From Bacteroides nordii WAL 11050 = JCM 12987 (lineage in GTDB: Bacteria > Bacteroidota > Bacteroidia > Bacteroidales > Bacteroidaceae), in contig BAJA01000023.1 in assembly GCA_000613465.1 (NCBI GenBank), positions 1 through 64,000 of the forward strand: a DNA stretch of 64,000 nt. Direction: 5' to 3'. This document shows, piece by piece, positions 18,797-28,796 of the stretch. The translations under genes and the position numbers were made by a program. Positions within the stretch are counted from its first letter, which is position 1, and each line of letters begins with the position of its first letter. Under the pieces are notes generated by a model. It was not told the origin of the DNA. It did no database searches and saw only the letters and a list, made by a program, of their open reading frames with translations.

Positions 18797-19717
18797 TTAC
18801 GGTAAATGATTTGCGGTGGATGATGAATGATTGTTTATCGCTGATCGCTTTTCTCTAAAAACTACGATAGTAACTGCTGTTACTATCAGAACAATTCCTA
18901 TAACACTCTTTAGAGTGAACAATTCCTGAAAAATGAGCGTCCCTATGATGACAGCTGTTAGAGGTTCCATGGCTCCGAAGATAGACGTAAGGGTAGGACC
19001 GATGTGTTTGATTGCTTTGATCAGAGCCATGTTAGAGATGGCGGTGGCAGGTAAGGCAAGTCCTAATATATACAGCCATGTATTCCAGTCTGTCACGATC
19101 CGGATACCGCTGGTGAAACTGCCGCATATAATAAAAAGGAGAGCGCCTATTCCCATTACATAGCAAGTGAGCACAGTAGAGTTGATCTGCACTGCACGGC
19201 TTTTTCGTACTCCTATGATATAGCCTCCATAAGAAAATACAGAGATGCAGGCGGCTATGATTCCTACGGTAGTGTTACCTCCACTGTGACTGATGTCTCC
19301 CGATGAAAGAAATACAGCTCCGGCGATAGATACCAGGATAGCTGTAATAGTCCATAGTGACTTCTTTTCATGGAAAAAGAGCATCATAGCTAAAGCTACG
19401 CCCAACGGGTACATGAAATGAATGATAGAGGCCACTCCACTGGCTATATTCTGATAAGCAATCACCAGACTCAGTGATGTGGCTGCCCGGAATAAACTCA
19501 ATAAAAACACAGTACCGAAATCCTTTTTATTTAACCGGAAACTGCATCCGGATATTAAACCGAAAAGTATTAATGTAGCAGAAGCGACTCCCCAACGGTA
19601 GCTCAGTACTTCAAATGAGGAGAATCCTGTTGTGAGAAGCATGATAGAGAAGAAGGGTGCCAGTCCAAAAGTAGAGGAGGACACTGCTGCATATAAAATA
19701 CCTTTTGTTTTGCTCAT
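18797..19717 (-). CDS. EamA/DMT-family transporter (drug/metabolite exporter)
   Basis: About 306 residues with ten hydrophobic segments form two EamA repeats. The second repeat includes PATAISNMALIKAIKHIGPTLTSIFGAMEPLTAVIIG, with the usual G-x6-G-x3-P pattern before helix 9. The start MSKTKGILYAA at 19717 is chosen because a TACTTTTG promoter on this strand lies at 19755-19762, upstream of it. It probably exports a small metabolite or amino acid. Substrate is unknown. Confidence 0.82.
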   Translation of the reverse strand: MSKTKGILYAAVSSSTFGLAPFFSIMLLTTGFSSFEVLSYRWGVASATLILFGLISGCSFRLNKKDFGTVFLLSLFRAATSLSLVIAYQNIASGVASIIHFMYPLGVALAMMLFFHEKKSLWTITAILVSIAGAVFLSSGDISHSGGNTTVGIIAACISVFSYGGYIIGVRKSRAVQINSTVLTCYVMGIGALLFIICGSFTSGIRIVTDWNTWLYILGLALPATAISNMALIKAIKHIGPTLTSIFGAMEPLTAVIIGTLIFQELFTLKSVIGIVLIVTAVTIVVFREKRSAINNHSSSTANHLP

Positions 19718-19754
19718 TGCATCGAATAAAATAATAGGTCTAAAAAAAGTTTTG

Positions 19755-19762
19755 CAAAAGTA
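19755..19762 (-). promoter_or_regulatory. -7 element of the EamA gene
   Basis: CAAAAGTA on the plus strand reads TACTTTTG on the minus strand, a match to TAnnTTTG, 38 bases before the chosen start codon. Confidence 0.55.
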
Positions 19763-19807
19763 CATATTTTTTGTTGTAGGTATTGTTTGTATGGTTTAAA
19801 ACTGAAT

Positions 19808-19842
19808 CTATTTACGATTAGACGATTTACTATTTACGATTG
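19808..19842 (-). repeat. Heptamer array, TTTACGA word
   Basis: The 35-base array is, on the reverse strand, identical at 33 of 35 positions to 35691-35725 between hisF and hisIE. It lies in the gap between the EamA gene and a decayed ORF, far from the his genes. Confidence 0.8.
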
Positions 19843-19903
19843 AAGTTACTCTTTTAGCCTGTGCCAGCGATGTTAGAGACAGAGTAATGTTCTTCTGTCT
19901 AAA

Positions 19904-19936
19904 AACTCTGTGGAACTCTGTGCCCTCTGTGGTGAA
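19904..19936 (+). repeat. CTCTGTGG-word repeat
   Basis: Three copies of a CTCTGTG word are spaced about 10 bases apart. The stretch matches 49900-49932 almost exactly (ACTCTGTGGAACTCTGTG shared). A related, inverted form is at 38391-38452. Confidence 0.7.
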
Positions 19937-19945
19937 ATATCAGAT

Positions 19946-20122
19946 ATGAAAGAAGAAGCGAAAAAGATCAGCGTATTTCTTACAGGTGATAAATAGTCTG
20001 AAATGTTTAGTTGGTTTTCTCATCTTGCTATTGAAACCAATCCACAGACAAATAAAAATACCTGGCTGGAACCGGTCGATAACAATCAATATGCAGAAGC
20101 TACGAAGGAGATAGAAGCATAA
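19946..20122 (+). pseudogene. Possible decayed small ORF with in-frame TAG
   Basis: From ATG 19946 the frame reads MKEEAKKISVFLTGDK, then TAG (19994-19996). It continues SEMFSWFSHLAIETNPQTNK and ends EATKEIEA with TAA at 20120. The composition looks protein-like on both sides of the TAG. I do not recognise the family. It may be a remnant of a 58-codon gene or chance. Nothing else is seen in 19843-20241 except the repeat at 19904. Confidence 0.3.
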
Positions 20123-20241
20123 ATGAATCATCAATAGAGAGAGCCTTAATAGATGAGTATAAAGAAAGTATATGGAGTGATAAAAGTTTCGTGAGATTCA
20201 ATATCTTTGCTGGATATTTATTCAGAAGTTAAATATAGAAT

Positions 20242-20655
20242 ATGAAGAACCCGATTCCTCAATATACTTTTTACAAGACTAAGTATGGAAGTGAATTATT
20301 AATTGATGTTGTAGAATTAAAATACATAAAAAGGTTTTTATCCGAAAACCCTATTCATACATTGACATATTATGATATCACTTTCATCACTGAGGGGGAG
20401 GGGAGTTTCTCTATTGATAATCAGAATTATGAAGCGACTCCTTGCGACGTGTTTTTTTCTCAGCCGGGGGAAATACGGAGTTGGGATACGAATCATATAA
20501 CAAACGGTTATGCGCTGATTTTTGAAGATCGGTTTTTATCTGCTTTGTCAGCTAATGATATGGAAGAAATTGCAAAACTGGATAAAAAAGAAAGTTTATT
20601 CTTTTCATATTATGACCCCAAAATAGTAGGGTATTTGGTAGGATTGGGCAAATGA
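20242..20655 (+). pseudogene. AraC-family regulator, sensor domain only (HTH missing)
   Basis: The 137 residues match the cupin-like N-terminal half of Bacteroides AraC regulators. TYYDITFITEGEGSFSIDNQNYEATPCDVFFSQPGE is the typical ligand-binding barrel, and LIFEDRFLSAL follows. The two-helix DNA-binding domain expected after about residue 190 is absent. The sequence goes straight to a stop and a hairpin. This is a deletion remnant, or less likely a stand-alone sensor acting on a partner. Confidence 0.65.
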
Positions 20656-20661
20656 TAGATA

Positions 20662-20698
20662 AAAATAAGGGCATAGTCTGATTTTAGGGTTATGCCCA
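20662..20698 (+). terminator. Hairpin after the AraC remnant
   Basis: GGGCATA pairs with TATGCCC across a loop of about 15 bases, 7 bases after the stop codon. The T tract is weak and distant, so termination is only moderately supported. Confidence 0.5.
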
Positions 20699-20773
20699 TC
20701 TATCCGATTCATTAGTTTTTTTATATGTTCATAATCTTTCATAATTAGTTTCTAAGAACAGGACTATATTCAA

Positions 20774-20781
20774 TACCTTTG
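20774..20781 (+). promoter_or_regulatory. -7 element upstream of the outer-membrane barrel gene
   Basis: TACCTTTG matches the Bacteroides -7 consensus 46 bases before ATG 20828. Confidence 0.6.
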
Positions 20782-20827
20782 CAGACAAATATAGTGTAGC
20801 ACTTTTTGCTTCCTAAAAGAACAAACG

Positions 20828-23103
20828 ATGACACGAAAACTATTTGTCTTATTTTCATTTATGTTTATTGCTGCTGTAGCACTAAAAGCCCAGACAATAA
20901 CAGGAAAGATTGTAGATAGTAATCAACAACCAATAGATGGAGCGACTATTGTGTTACAAACGATGGATTCCCTTTATATAGGCGCTTCGATATCGAATAC
21001 GGATGGAGTGTTTCTGCTGAATCATCATCCGGAGCAATATCGTTTGATCATCCAACATCTGTTATATAAAACCAGATTGCTGTCAGACGTGAAGAATGAC
21101 ATCGGGATTGTCACATTAGAACCCGAAGATTATGCTTTGGATGAAGTAGTCATAAAGGCGGAGCGCCCTTTTGTGAAAGTGGAGGAGGGGCGTTTGGGTA
21201 TAACCTTGCACAATTGGCTGATGGTAAGGTGGTGAATAATGCTTATGAGGCTTTAACAAAGTTACCGGGCGTACAAGAAGATAAAGAGGGATTGACTTTG
21301 GCAGGAGCCGGAAGTGTTACTGTTATTTTGAATGGCAAACCTACGACGATGAACGCTGCTCAGCTGGAAACTTTATTGAGAAATACTCCTGTTGATCGTG
21401 TGGAAAAGGCAGAAGTAATGTATAGCGCGCCACCCCAATATCATGTAAGAGGGGCTGTCATTAATGTAGTGTTGAAACGTTCGAATGATTATTCTTTTCA
21501 GGGAGAAGTAAATGCTGATTATACGAACCATTATTTCAATAGTGGAAGTATGAACGGTAATTTTCGGTTGTCTACTCCCAAAATGGCTTTTGATGTAATG
21601 TATGGTGCAAGTGATGTAAAACAGATGGAATATATGAATATTTATTCCAGACATACATTGAAAAACAAAATATACGAGATTAATCAGAATAACCGGATAA
21701 GTACCAAATATTGGAATCATAATTTGAGGACAGCGTTTGAATATAATTTTAATGATAAAAACAATCTAAATGTGTCTTATACAGGGAATTTTAGCCCCGA
21801 TCAACACAATAACAGCCGGACTGTCGGAAACTACCAGACCAGTAATACTGATAAGTACATAGATACCCGTATGCATAACATATCACTACAATATCATTCA
21901 GGATTCGGATTGGAAATAGGAGGAGATTATACCCGTTATACTTCAGATAATGAACAAAACCTGAACGTCAATTATGAAGATAATAGTCAGAGCCATTTTA
22001 ATTTGTTGGCCGGGCAAAAAATAGACCGTTATTCTATTTATGCAGACCAAAGCCATCAACTAACCAGAGGCTGGAACTTTGGTTACGGAGCTTCCTATAG
22101 ATTTGCCAATGACCATGACTATCAGATTTATAATGAAGTCGGCGGTGGTATTCAGACACAAAATACGGATTCAAAGTTAAAAGAGCAGACTACTAATTTT
22201 TATGTGTCGGTGAGCAAGGAGTATGAAACAGGGACTTCGTTTTCAGCTTCAGCTACGGGAGAATATTATACCATTGGTAATTATCATAAATGGGCTGTTT
22301 ATCCACAAGCAACATTCACTTATATGAAGACACCTAAGCATATTCTCCAGTTTTCGCTGTCAACGGATAAGACTTATCCGAGCTATTGGGATATGCAATC
22401 ATTCGTCAGTTATATAGATGGATATACCGAATTGTGGGGAACTCCGGGAATAAGGCCTATGACAACATACAATCTGAATGGTAATTATATCCTGAAGCAA
22501 AAGTATATTTTCGGTATGTTCTTTATGCACACGGCGGATTACTTCGTACAAGCAGCCTATCAGTCAACGGACAGGCTTGCTTTGATTTATAAAAATACGA
22601 ACTGGAACTATATGCGCTTGTGGGGTGCAAATGTCATATTACCTTTTAAAGCTGGAGGTTGGCTGGATTCCCGGCTGACTTTGACAGGAATGCAAATGCA
22701 TCAACGTTGTGACAATTTTTTTGATATACCTTTCAACCGGAAGAAATGGTTGTTCAGCGGATCACTTGATAATACATTTAAAGTTTATAAGGGTTTGTCT
22801 TTAGAACTGAATGGGAATGTGCAGACACCTGCCATACAGGGGACGTTTGATGTAAATAGTGTTTTTAATCTGACGGCTGGTTTGAAATGGAGCTTTGCCA
22901 AAGACAAGGCGACTGTATCTGCCCGTTGCAGTGATATTCTTGAAACCGGGATGCCTAACATTAAAATCCGTTTTAAAGGACAACATTTAGATATGGATAA
23001 TGCTTTCTATTCACGGGCATTTACAGTACATTTCTCTTATCGCTTTGGTGGATATACAAAGAAAGAAAGTAAATCAGTAGATACGTCACGATTTGGCATG
23101 TAA
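20828..23103 (+). CDS. TonB-dependent-receptor-like outer-membrane beta-barrel protein, frameshifted
   Basis: A signal peptide (MTRKLFVLFSFMFIAAVALKA) is followed by a carboxypeptidase-regulatory-like domain (TITGKIVDSNQQPIDGATIVL), a plug (NAYEALTKLPGVQ, VILNGKP) and a long barrel ending in aromatic strands (AFTVHFSYRFGG). The frame breaks at 21235. One extra G in the GGG run at 21196-21198 fuses the parts (RLGYNLAQLADGKVVN) to about 758 residues. Proteins of this type without a SusD partner take up or export unknown ligands. The esterase 107 bases downstream may act on the same ligand. Confidence 0.8.
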
Positions 23104-23209
23104 GTCTTTGGGGTGATTTCAAAGGAGCTGTTCTTTTGGGAATAAATACCAGAAGTGGGGATTGATAAACTCAATATTTTCCATGAACTTTGCACCAAAA
23201 ATCCGATAA

Positions 23210-24058
23210 ATGAAATATGTTTATATAATAATATTGCTTGTTGCGATAGGAGGACTAACTCCTTTTTCAGTGCAAGCACAGGATGCTATCCATATAGGAA
23301 CCCGGCATACCCTGTTTTCGCAGATATTAAATGAAGAGAGGGCTTATTGGGTGTATGAACCCGAAAGACAGGCCGGGGGCTCGATTAGAAACCTTCCTGT
23401 TCTTTATTTACTGGATGGGGATGTCTTTTTTCATTCAGTAGTAGGATTTACCCGTTTTTTCTCTTCTTCCAAAGTTTCTTCTTTACCTCCATGTATTGTT
23501 GTCGCTGTATTAAATACGGATCGTACCAGAGATTTTACTCCCACTTGTTCGGCAGCACGACGGGATGGAACGATTCATTCCGGGGATAAACCGCAGGGAG
23601 GAGGGGCTGAGCAATTTTATCGTTTTCTGACGGAAGAATTGCGTCCTGAAGTGGAGAAAAGAGTGTTGGGTGGTAGCAGCAATATTCTGGTAGGACACTC
23701 GTATGCAGGTTTGTTCACTTTAGAGATGCTTCTCCGGCATCCCGGATCCTTTGATACGTTTATGGCAATAGATCCCAGCTTATGGTGGGATCAGGGAGTT
23801 TTCCTGAGACAGTGGGAGGAAAAAGTGTCTGGGAAGGATTTCTCAGGTAAACAGCTATATGTTGCTTTTGCCACTCAGCGACGTCCCGGAGTGAAATTAA
23901 ATCAGTTTTCGCTGGCAGATAGTTTGAAAATAAAGATTGTTCCCGATATGGAAAACCGGCATCTACGGGTCGTTTATAAAAAGTTTCCGGAAGAGATGCA
24001 TGGTACTGTTGCTCTTCCGGGAATATTTGACGGTCTGAAGTCTCTGTTCCGACACTAA
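23210..24058 (+). CDS. Secreted alpha/beta hydrolase, esterase D/IroE-like
   Basis: A signal peptide of about 23 residues (ending SVQAQ) precedes a 260-residue putative-esterase fold. The nucleophile elbow GHSYAG is near residue 163. LLDGD near residue 67 is the oxyanion side, and a histidine in EEMHGT near residue 264 completes a likely Ser-Asp-His triad. The family includes siderophore and carbohydrate esterases. Its position after an outer-membrane receptor fits hydrolysis of an imported ester such as a ferric siderophore, but that is inference. It ends tail to tail with the next gene, overlapping by four bases. Confidence 0.75.
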   Translation: MKYVYIIILLVAIGGLTPFSVQAQDAIHIGTRHTLFSQILNEERAYWVYEPERQAGGSIRNLPVLYLLDGDVFFHSVVGFTRFFSSSKVSSLPPCIVVAVLNTDRTRDFTPTCSAARRDGTIHSGDKPQGGGAEQFYRFLTEELRPEVEKRVLGGSSNILVGHSYAGLFTLEMLLRHPGSFDTFMAIDPSLWWDQGVFLRQWEEKVSGKDFSGKQLYVAFATQRRPGVKLNQFSLADSLKIKIVPDMENRHLRVVYKKFPEEMHGTVALPGIFDGLKSLFRH

Positions 24059-24564
24059 TATTGTTTCTCTTTTATTGGAGAATCTGTAGAGGTATTGTCT
24101 CCCTGAAGAAGTAGCCGGGATAGTGAACGGGTACTCCATTTATCTTTAAAAGATGGGGTTATCGGTTTTAATGAATGAATATGGGGAACAGGTTTTATGT
24201 GTTTAACTCCTTTAACTGATTCCAGGTGAGTGTTACTCATTATGATTTCTCCTCTTACAATCCCTTTTTGGGCTGCAACAGCATAACCATCTGTGTCATA
24301 TAATACACCATTTATATACCATCCCAAAAAGCGGCCATTGAAATGATAGATGTCTTCTTTTCCATCAAAATAAGCCACTGGAGTGCCATCCCACATATAA
24401 ATTGTAGAATCTTTGTCTACATAGTTTATGTAGGCAATAGGCTGGGTGCTTTTATCGAATAAGGTCACTTCTGACTCTTGGGGGATAACAGGTTCATTTT
24501 CATCATCACCACATCCGGTCAATAATCCGATTGTGGCACATAAAACTAAGAGTAATTTTTTCAT
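24055..24564 (-). CDS. Lipoprotein with 4-fold beta-flower-like repeats
   Basis: This 169-residue lipoprotein starts at MKKLLLVLCATIGLLTGCGD (lipobox LLTGC, acidic residues after Cys). Repeats of a Y-x-D/N-G pattern (YMWDGTPVAYFDG, HFNGRFLGWYINGVLYDTDG) look like beta-flower or WG-type strands. The C-terminus is basic and Ser-rich. Function is unknown. The short Asp-rich stretch after the lipobox suggests surface export in Bacteroides, but that needs testing. Confidence 0.65.
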   Translation of the reverse strand: MKKLLLVLCATIGLLTGCGDDENEPVIPQESEVTLFDKSTQPIAYINYVDKDSTIYMWDGTPVAYFDGKEDIYHFNGRFLGWYINGVLYDTDGYAVAAQKGIVRGEIIMSNTHLESVKGVKHIKPVPHIHSLKPITPSFKDKWSTRSLSRLLLQGDNTSTDSPIKEKQY

Positions 24565-24654
24565 TTGATGCATTATTTATTAATATATGGATATTTACAG
24601 GAAGTTATGGATTACCTTACTTATTCAAGGGAATGTTGACCTTCTCATATAAAA

Positions 24655-24681
24655 AGACCGGGATATATAAAAATATCCCTA
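24655..24681 (-). terminator. Terminator of the sensor kinase gene
   Basis: Reading the minus strand, GGGATAT (24679-24673) pairs with ATATCCC (24666-24660), followed by GGTCTTTTTA. It sits 38-60 bases after the kinase stop codon. Confidence 0.5.
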
Positions 24682-24716
24682 TTGGGAAGCCCTTAATTTA
24701 TCTAAATAAATGCTTC

Positions 24717-27086
24717 TTAAGAGAGAGGGATTAAAGGTAAAATTGTTGCGAAACAACTACCTATGCCTACTTCCGACTGTACCTCTATGCGCCCTGCCAA
24801 TCTTTCGATAATAACTTTACAGATAGATAGTCCCAGACCGCTACCTTGTTCAAATTCATCAGCTTTATAGAAACGATCAAAAATCATCATAAGTTCTTTT
24901 TCATCTATTCCCTTGCCAGTATCTTTTACGTACACGCAAACTTCATTATGTTCTTTATCTATTTTACATCCTAATGTGATGGAGCCACATTGGGTAAACT
25001 TATTTGCATTGCTTAGGAAGTTGGAAATAACTTGTGTGAAACGAATACGATCTATGTTGGCGGGCAAGAAGAGTGAGTTGTCCAATTCAAGACTGAATTT
25101 TAAGGAAGGTTGAATCAATGGTTGATGGTGCTTATATATTTCTCTGACAATCTCTGTTATATCATCATTCTTCATTTCAAAATCGATGTTACCGGAGTCT
25201 AAATGTGATATTTCCAGCATATCGTTGATTAGCTTTAGAAGCAGTTCATTATTCAGATTGATAATTTCGAGCATGCTTTCTTTTTCTTCCCGGTCTATTT
25301 CATCAGCATCTTCACCTGCCAATATGTTGGTAAAGCCCACAATAGCATTGAGTGGAGTACGAATCTCGTGACTTATATTGTTGAGAAAGGACTGTTTCAA
25401 TTCTGCTTTTTCAGCCATTTGTTTGGCTAAAATCAGTTGTTGTTCATGTTCTACCAGTTTTTGGATATTCTGCATAATACCTGCCAGTATCATTTCACCC
25501 TGTGCATTTTTCAGGCTACGGCATCGTAGTTCATACCATTGGTAGTCGTCTTCATTTTTTCTGAAGCAAAAACGTGCCCGCTGTATTTCCATACCTGGAG
25601 ATTGATAAAGTGTTTCATAAAATGAACTCAGTAGTTGTACGTCATCCGGGTATGCATATTGTAAAAAGTCGTCTTTGGTGAATGAGCGTTGTTTCAAGCC
25701 CATTAAGCGCGTATAATTAGTATCAAACTCAATGGTATCTTCTTGCATGTTCCACAGTGATATCTGACCTCCATCTGTAGAAAGCGTTAAACGTTTATGA
25801 GCTTCTTCAAGTATTTGCAGATTCTTGCGTTCTATCCGAGAACGTTTTCGCATTCGCAGCAAGCTGAGCGATACGATAATGAATGCAAGAATAAATAGCA
25901 TTGCAAGGAGATAGAGTTCAACACGATAGTGGTCATAAAGCGGATAATTGACAAGGCGTACATTTGGGGGAATGTTCTGGGTAGCCTGTTTGCCATACGC
26001 CGAAATATTACTCCAGTCGAGTACATATTCTTTGGGCAAATCACTTATTTTAGGTGTGCCTGTCTTTTCTTTATTCATTAATTGCACGGATAGATCAGCG
26101 GCAACTTTAGCGGAAATTTCTTTTGTAGCCATATAGCCACCCACAATCTTGGTTCCTTCGTCGAACCCCTCGCAAATACAACTGAAAGAAGGTATATTAA
26201 CGGCATTTACTATTGGGAGCGACATTGAATCAAATTTATCGAGTAAAAATGCTTTTTTCTTCTGTTCACTTTTTGACTTTTCCATCATTACAAGTAAAGA
26301 AGCTCCTTTTATATAGCGGAAAGGACAAAGGCTTACGGTTAACTTATCTTTTTTGACTTTGATACGGTCGTTTGCTACGGCAGCCATAAGATTGTAGTAC
26401 TTCATCATTTCGTTCATTTCCTTGTATTCATATTCCATGGAATATGCTGACTTATGACCTAAGATTTGTACGTTCCTTCTATCCACAACCTTGGTCAATA
26501 AATCATAAGATTTACGTCCGAGTGTGGTCAGGTCAATATTGTATACAATTTCTATTTCTGCTTTAGGTTGTAATGATTGTATGAAATCTATATTGCTTTT
26601 AAAGTCCGGACTGTCTCTGAGAATATAAATATCTTTAGTACTGTATTCTTTTATAAGTTTTTCATCGGGGAAATGTACATTACAGGCTACTACCGGAATA
26701 GAAGACAGGAGACGGTGCCGGGTTGATAATAAAGAAAAGGTAGCCTGATCTCCTACTGCGAGAATGAGGTCCATTGGTTTGCTTTTAATACCGTCGAGGT
26801 ATTTATTTATGTTATTAAGACAAACTTCAGGATTGAATTGATTACAGTCGAGATAAAATTGATTGAATATGGGTTCTATGCCTTTTTTTCTTAGTTCCCG
26901 GGTGATAAGTTTCTCAAAATTTCCGTAGCCAACACTGTTCCTTGAAAAAGAATATACGAGAGATATCTGTTTTTTCACCCGGTGATTTATGACATACCAC
27001 TGTTTGAAATTATATCCGCATAAGAAAGTTCCTAATAAGAGAATAAAACCAAGAATATATTTAAATTTTGGGACAATGATTTTCAT
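24717..27086 (-). CDS. Sensor histidine kinase with ABC substrate-binding-like sensor domain
   Basis: An N-terminal membrane anchor leads a periplasmic domain of about 330 residues like the ABC transporter substrate-binding family (IKSKPMDLILAVGDQATFSLL; VVACNVHFPDE). A membrane helix near residue 395, a PAS-like domain, HisKA with the phosphorylated histidine in NISHEIRTPLNAIVGF near residue 580, and HATPase (DTGKGID, GSGLGLSICK) follow. There is no receiver domain, so it must signal to a separate regulator, which is not adjacent. The start is placed at 27086 because the -7 element is at 27105-27112. The gene at 43757 has the same architecture. Confidence 0.85.
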   Translation of the reverse strand: MKIIVPKFKYILGFILLLGTFLCGYNFKQWYVINHRVKKQISLVYSFSRNSVGYGNFEKLITRELRKKGIEPIFNQFYLDCNQFNPEVCLNNINKYLDGIKSKPMDLILAVGDQATFSLLSTRHRLLSSIPVVACNVHFPDEKLIKEYSTKDIYILRDSPDFKSNIDFIQSLQPKAEIEIVYNIDLTTLGRKSYDLLTKVVDRRNVQILGHKSAYSMEYEYKEMNEMMKYYNLMAAVANDRIKVKKDKLTVSLCPFRYIKGASLLVMMEKSKSEQKKKAFLLDKFDSMSLPIVNAVNIPSFSCICEGFDEGTKIVGGYMATKEISAKVAADLSVQLMNKEKTGTPKISDLPKEYVLDWSNISAYGKQATQNIPPNVRLVNYPLYDHYRVELYLLAMLFILAFIIVSLSLLRMRKRSRIERKNLQILEEAHKRLTLSTDGGQISLWNMQEDTIEFDTNYTRLMGLKQRSFTKDDFLQYAYPDDVQLLSSFYETLYQSPGMEIQRARFCFRKNEDDYQWYELRCRSLKNAQGEMILAGIMQNIQKLVEHEQQLILAKQMAEKAELKQSFLNNISHEIRTPLNAIVGFTNILAGEDADEIDREEKESMLEIINLNNELLLKLINDMLEISHLDSGNIDFEMKNDDITEIVREIYKHHQPLIQPSLKFSLELDNSLFLPANIDRIRFTQVISNFLSNANKFTQCGSITLGCKIDKEHNEVCVYVKDTGKGIDEKELMMIFDRFYKADEFEQGSGLGLSICKVIIERLAGRIEVQSEVGIGSCFATILPLIPLS

Positions 27087-27104
27087 ATATTGATTCATAT
27101 CGTG

Positions 27105-27112
27105 CAAAAGTA
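27105..27112 (-). promoter_or_regulatory. -7 element of the sensor kinase gene
   Basis: CAAAAGTA reads TACTTTTG on the minus strand. Its position rules out the upstream in-frame ATG at 27107 as the start. Confidence 0.5.
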
Positions 27113-27330
27113 GTATATTTCAGTAAAGCAAGGATGGCTTTATACAAAATATTTTATATTTTTTCTTCAACATCAGATATTCATTTGTAATATATTGATT
27201 GCATGAAATAAAACCTGGCTAACTGGAATAGCTGAATTCAGGCCTTTCGGTCGATAAGGAACATAAAGAGAGGAGGTATTCATTATTGAGAAACAGTTTG
27301 CATAAATAGAGGCGATCTGCATAAATTCAC

Positions 27331-27338
27331 TATATTTG
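27331..27338 (+). promoter_or_regulatory. -7 element at the head of the acetyltransferase island
   Basis: TATATTTG matches TAnnTTTG 89 bases before ATG 27427. The remaining gap 27113-27426 is AT-rich and shows no other gene or repeat that I can support. Confidence 0.5.
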
Positions 27339-27426
27339 TATTTTACAATCTGCCAACATCGGTAAAAAAGCGATATGATTGTGACCGGTTATATTGATAA
27401 TATCCAATTTGAAGTAAGAGATACAT

Positions 27427-28176
27427 ATGAATACTGATTTTGTAAACTTAACAACGGAGAACCTTGTCAATGAGCATTTGTGCTGCATTATCCGTAGTAA
27501 GAAAGCCCACCCAGGTATTGATGCCAAACGAAAATGGCTTTCTGACCGGCTAAACGAGGGGCATGTCTTTAGAAAGTTAAATGCAAAAGCTACGGTTTTT
27601 ATTGAATATGCACCTCTTGAGACAGCTTGGGTTCCCATAATAGGTGACAACTATTATTATATGTATTGCTTATGGGTTTTGGGTAGTCCGAAAGGAAACG
27701 GATATGGGAAATCGTTGATGGAGTATTGTTTGGCTGATGCCAGAGAAAAGGGGAAGTCCGGTATTTGTATGCTTGGGGCAAAAAAACAGAAGAACTGGCT
27801 TTCCGATCAATCATTTGCAAAGAAATTTGGTTTTGAGGTGGTTGATACTACCGATAACGGATATGAATTGCTTGCTCTTTCTTTTGACGGAACTGTACCG
27901 ACATTTGCACAAAATGCTAAAAAGCTGAAAATAGAGAATGAAGAGCTGACGATTTATTATGATATGCAATGCCCCTACGTTTATCAATACATTGAGACGA
28001 TAGCGCAGTATTGTGTGATGAATGACTTTCCTGTATCTTTAATTCAAGTAGATACGTTGCAAAAAGCTAAGGAATTACCTTGTGTCTTCAATAATTTTGC
28101 TGTGTTTTATAAAGGAGTTTTTGAGACAGTGAATTTGCTGAATATCGACTATCTAAAGAGGATACTCAAAAAATGA
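27427..28176 (+). CDS. GNAT acetyltransferase with C-terminal YoaP-like domain
   Basis: The N-terminal GNAT domain has its acetyl-CoA loop at GSPKGNGYGKSLMEYCL near residue 86. The C-terminal part is a YoaP-like thioredoxin-type segment (IYYDMQCPYVYQYIETI, PCVFNNFAVFYKGVF). At 249 residues it is full length for this two-domain family. It starts a run of seven same-strand genes. The substrate is unknown; the C-terminal thioredoxin-like domain may bind a small thiol or peptide. Confidence 0.78.
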   Translation: MNTDFVNLTTENLVNEHLCCIIRSKKAHPGIDAKRKWLSDRLNEGHVFRKLNAKATVFIEYAPLETAWVPIIGDNYYYMYCLWVLGSPKGNGYGKSLMEYCLADAREKGKSGICMLGAKKQKNWLSDQSFAKKFGFEVVDTTDNGYELLALSFDGTVPTFAQNAKKLKIENEELTIYYDMQCPYVYQYIETIAQYCVMNDFPVSLIQVDTLQKAKELPCVFNNFAVFYKGVFETVNLLNIDYLKRILKK

Positions 28177-28279
28177 CAGTGAAATTTTGCTGTTGTGCGG
28201 CAAGTTCTCTACTGTTGGGTGATAATAACTTTACGTCTGGTAGTGAAGTGTTTATAGTTACGGTAAAATAAGTGATGAT

Positions 28280-28789
28280 ATGAATAATAATAATAAATTT
28301 TCGCTCCGTCCACTGATGGATAATGATGCAGACAGTTTGGCTCGGCAATTGAATAATAAAAAAGTTTGGGACAACTTGCGTGATGCTCTTCCTTATCCAT
28401 ATACTTCACAGGATGCAGCGTGGTTTATCAACTTTCAGCAAAATGACCCACTGTTGACTTGTTATGGTATTGTTGTGGATGGTGAAGTCGTTGGTAATAT
28501 CGGATTTACACGCAGTGAGGATATTGAACGGTTTACGGCAGAGGTTGGATATTATATCGGTGAAGATTATTGGGGGCAAGGCATTATGTCTGCTGCCCTG
28601 AGCGAAGCTGTGGAAGATTATTTTAAAACAACGGAGGTTGTTCGACTTTTCGCTACTCCGTTTGACTACAATAAAGCAAGTGCAAAAGTGCTTGAAAAAG
28701 CTGGATTTACACTAAAATGTATCTTTACCAAAGGGGCATATAAAAATGCTCAATTTGTCGATATGCTCTATTATGAAAGAATTAAATAA
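28280..28789 (+). CDS. GNAT acetyltransferase, RimJ/RimL type
   Basis: This is a 169-residue acetyltransferase. FSLRPLMDNDADSLARQLNN is the typical RimJ/RimL opening, EVGYYIGEDYWGQGIMSAAL near residue 93 is the acetyl-CoA P-loop, and NKASAKVLEKAGF near residue 134 is the closing motif. It may acetylate a protein N-terminus or a small amine. The ATG at 28280 follows an AT-rich gap of 100 bases that holds no other gene. Confidence 0.8.
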   Translation: MNNNNKFSLRPLMDNDADSLARQLNNKKVWDNLRDALPYPYTSQDAAWFINFQQNDPLLTCYGIVVDGEVVGNIGFTRSEDIERFTAEVGYYIGEDYWGQGIMSAALSEAVEDYFKTTEVVRLFATPFDYNKASAKVLEKAGFTLKCIFTKGAYKNAQFVDMLYYERIK

Positions 28790-28796
28790 AGTGGTA

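Noticed and set aside
19946..20122. TAG recoding in a small gene
   Set aside because: No other gene in the window uses in-frame TAG and no suppressor tRNA is seen; decay or chance explains it better.
21373..21720. Minus-strand frame of 115 codons within the barrel gene
   Set aside because: It lies wholly inside a well supported plus-strand gene and has no recognisable domain.
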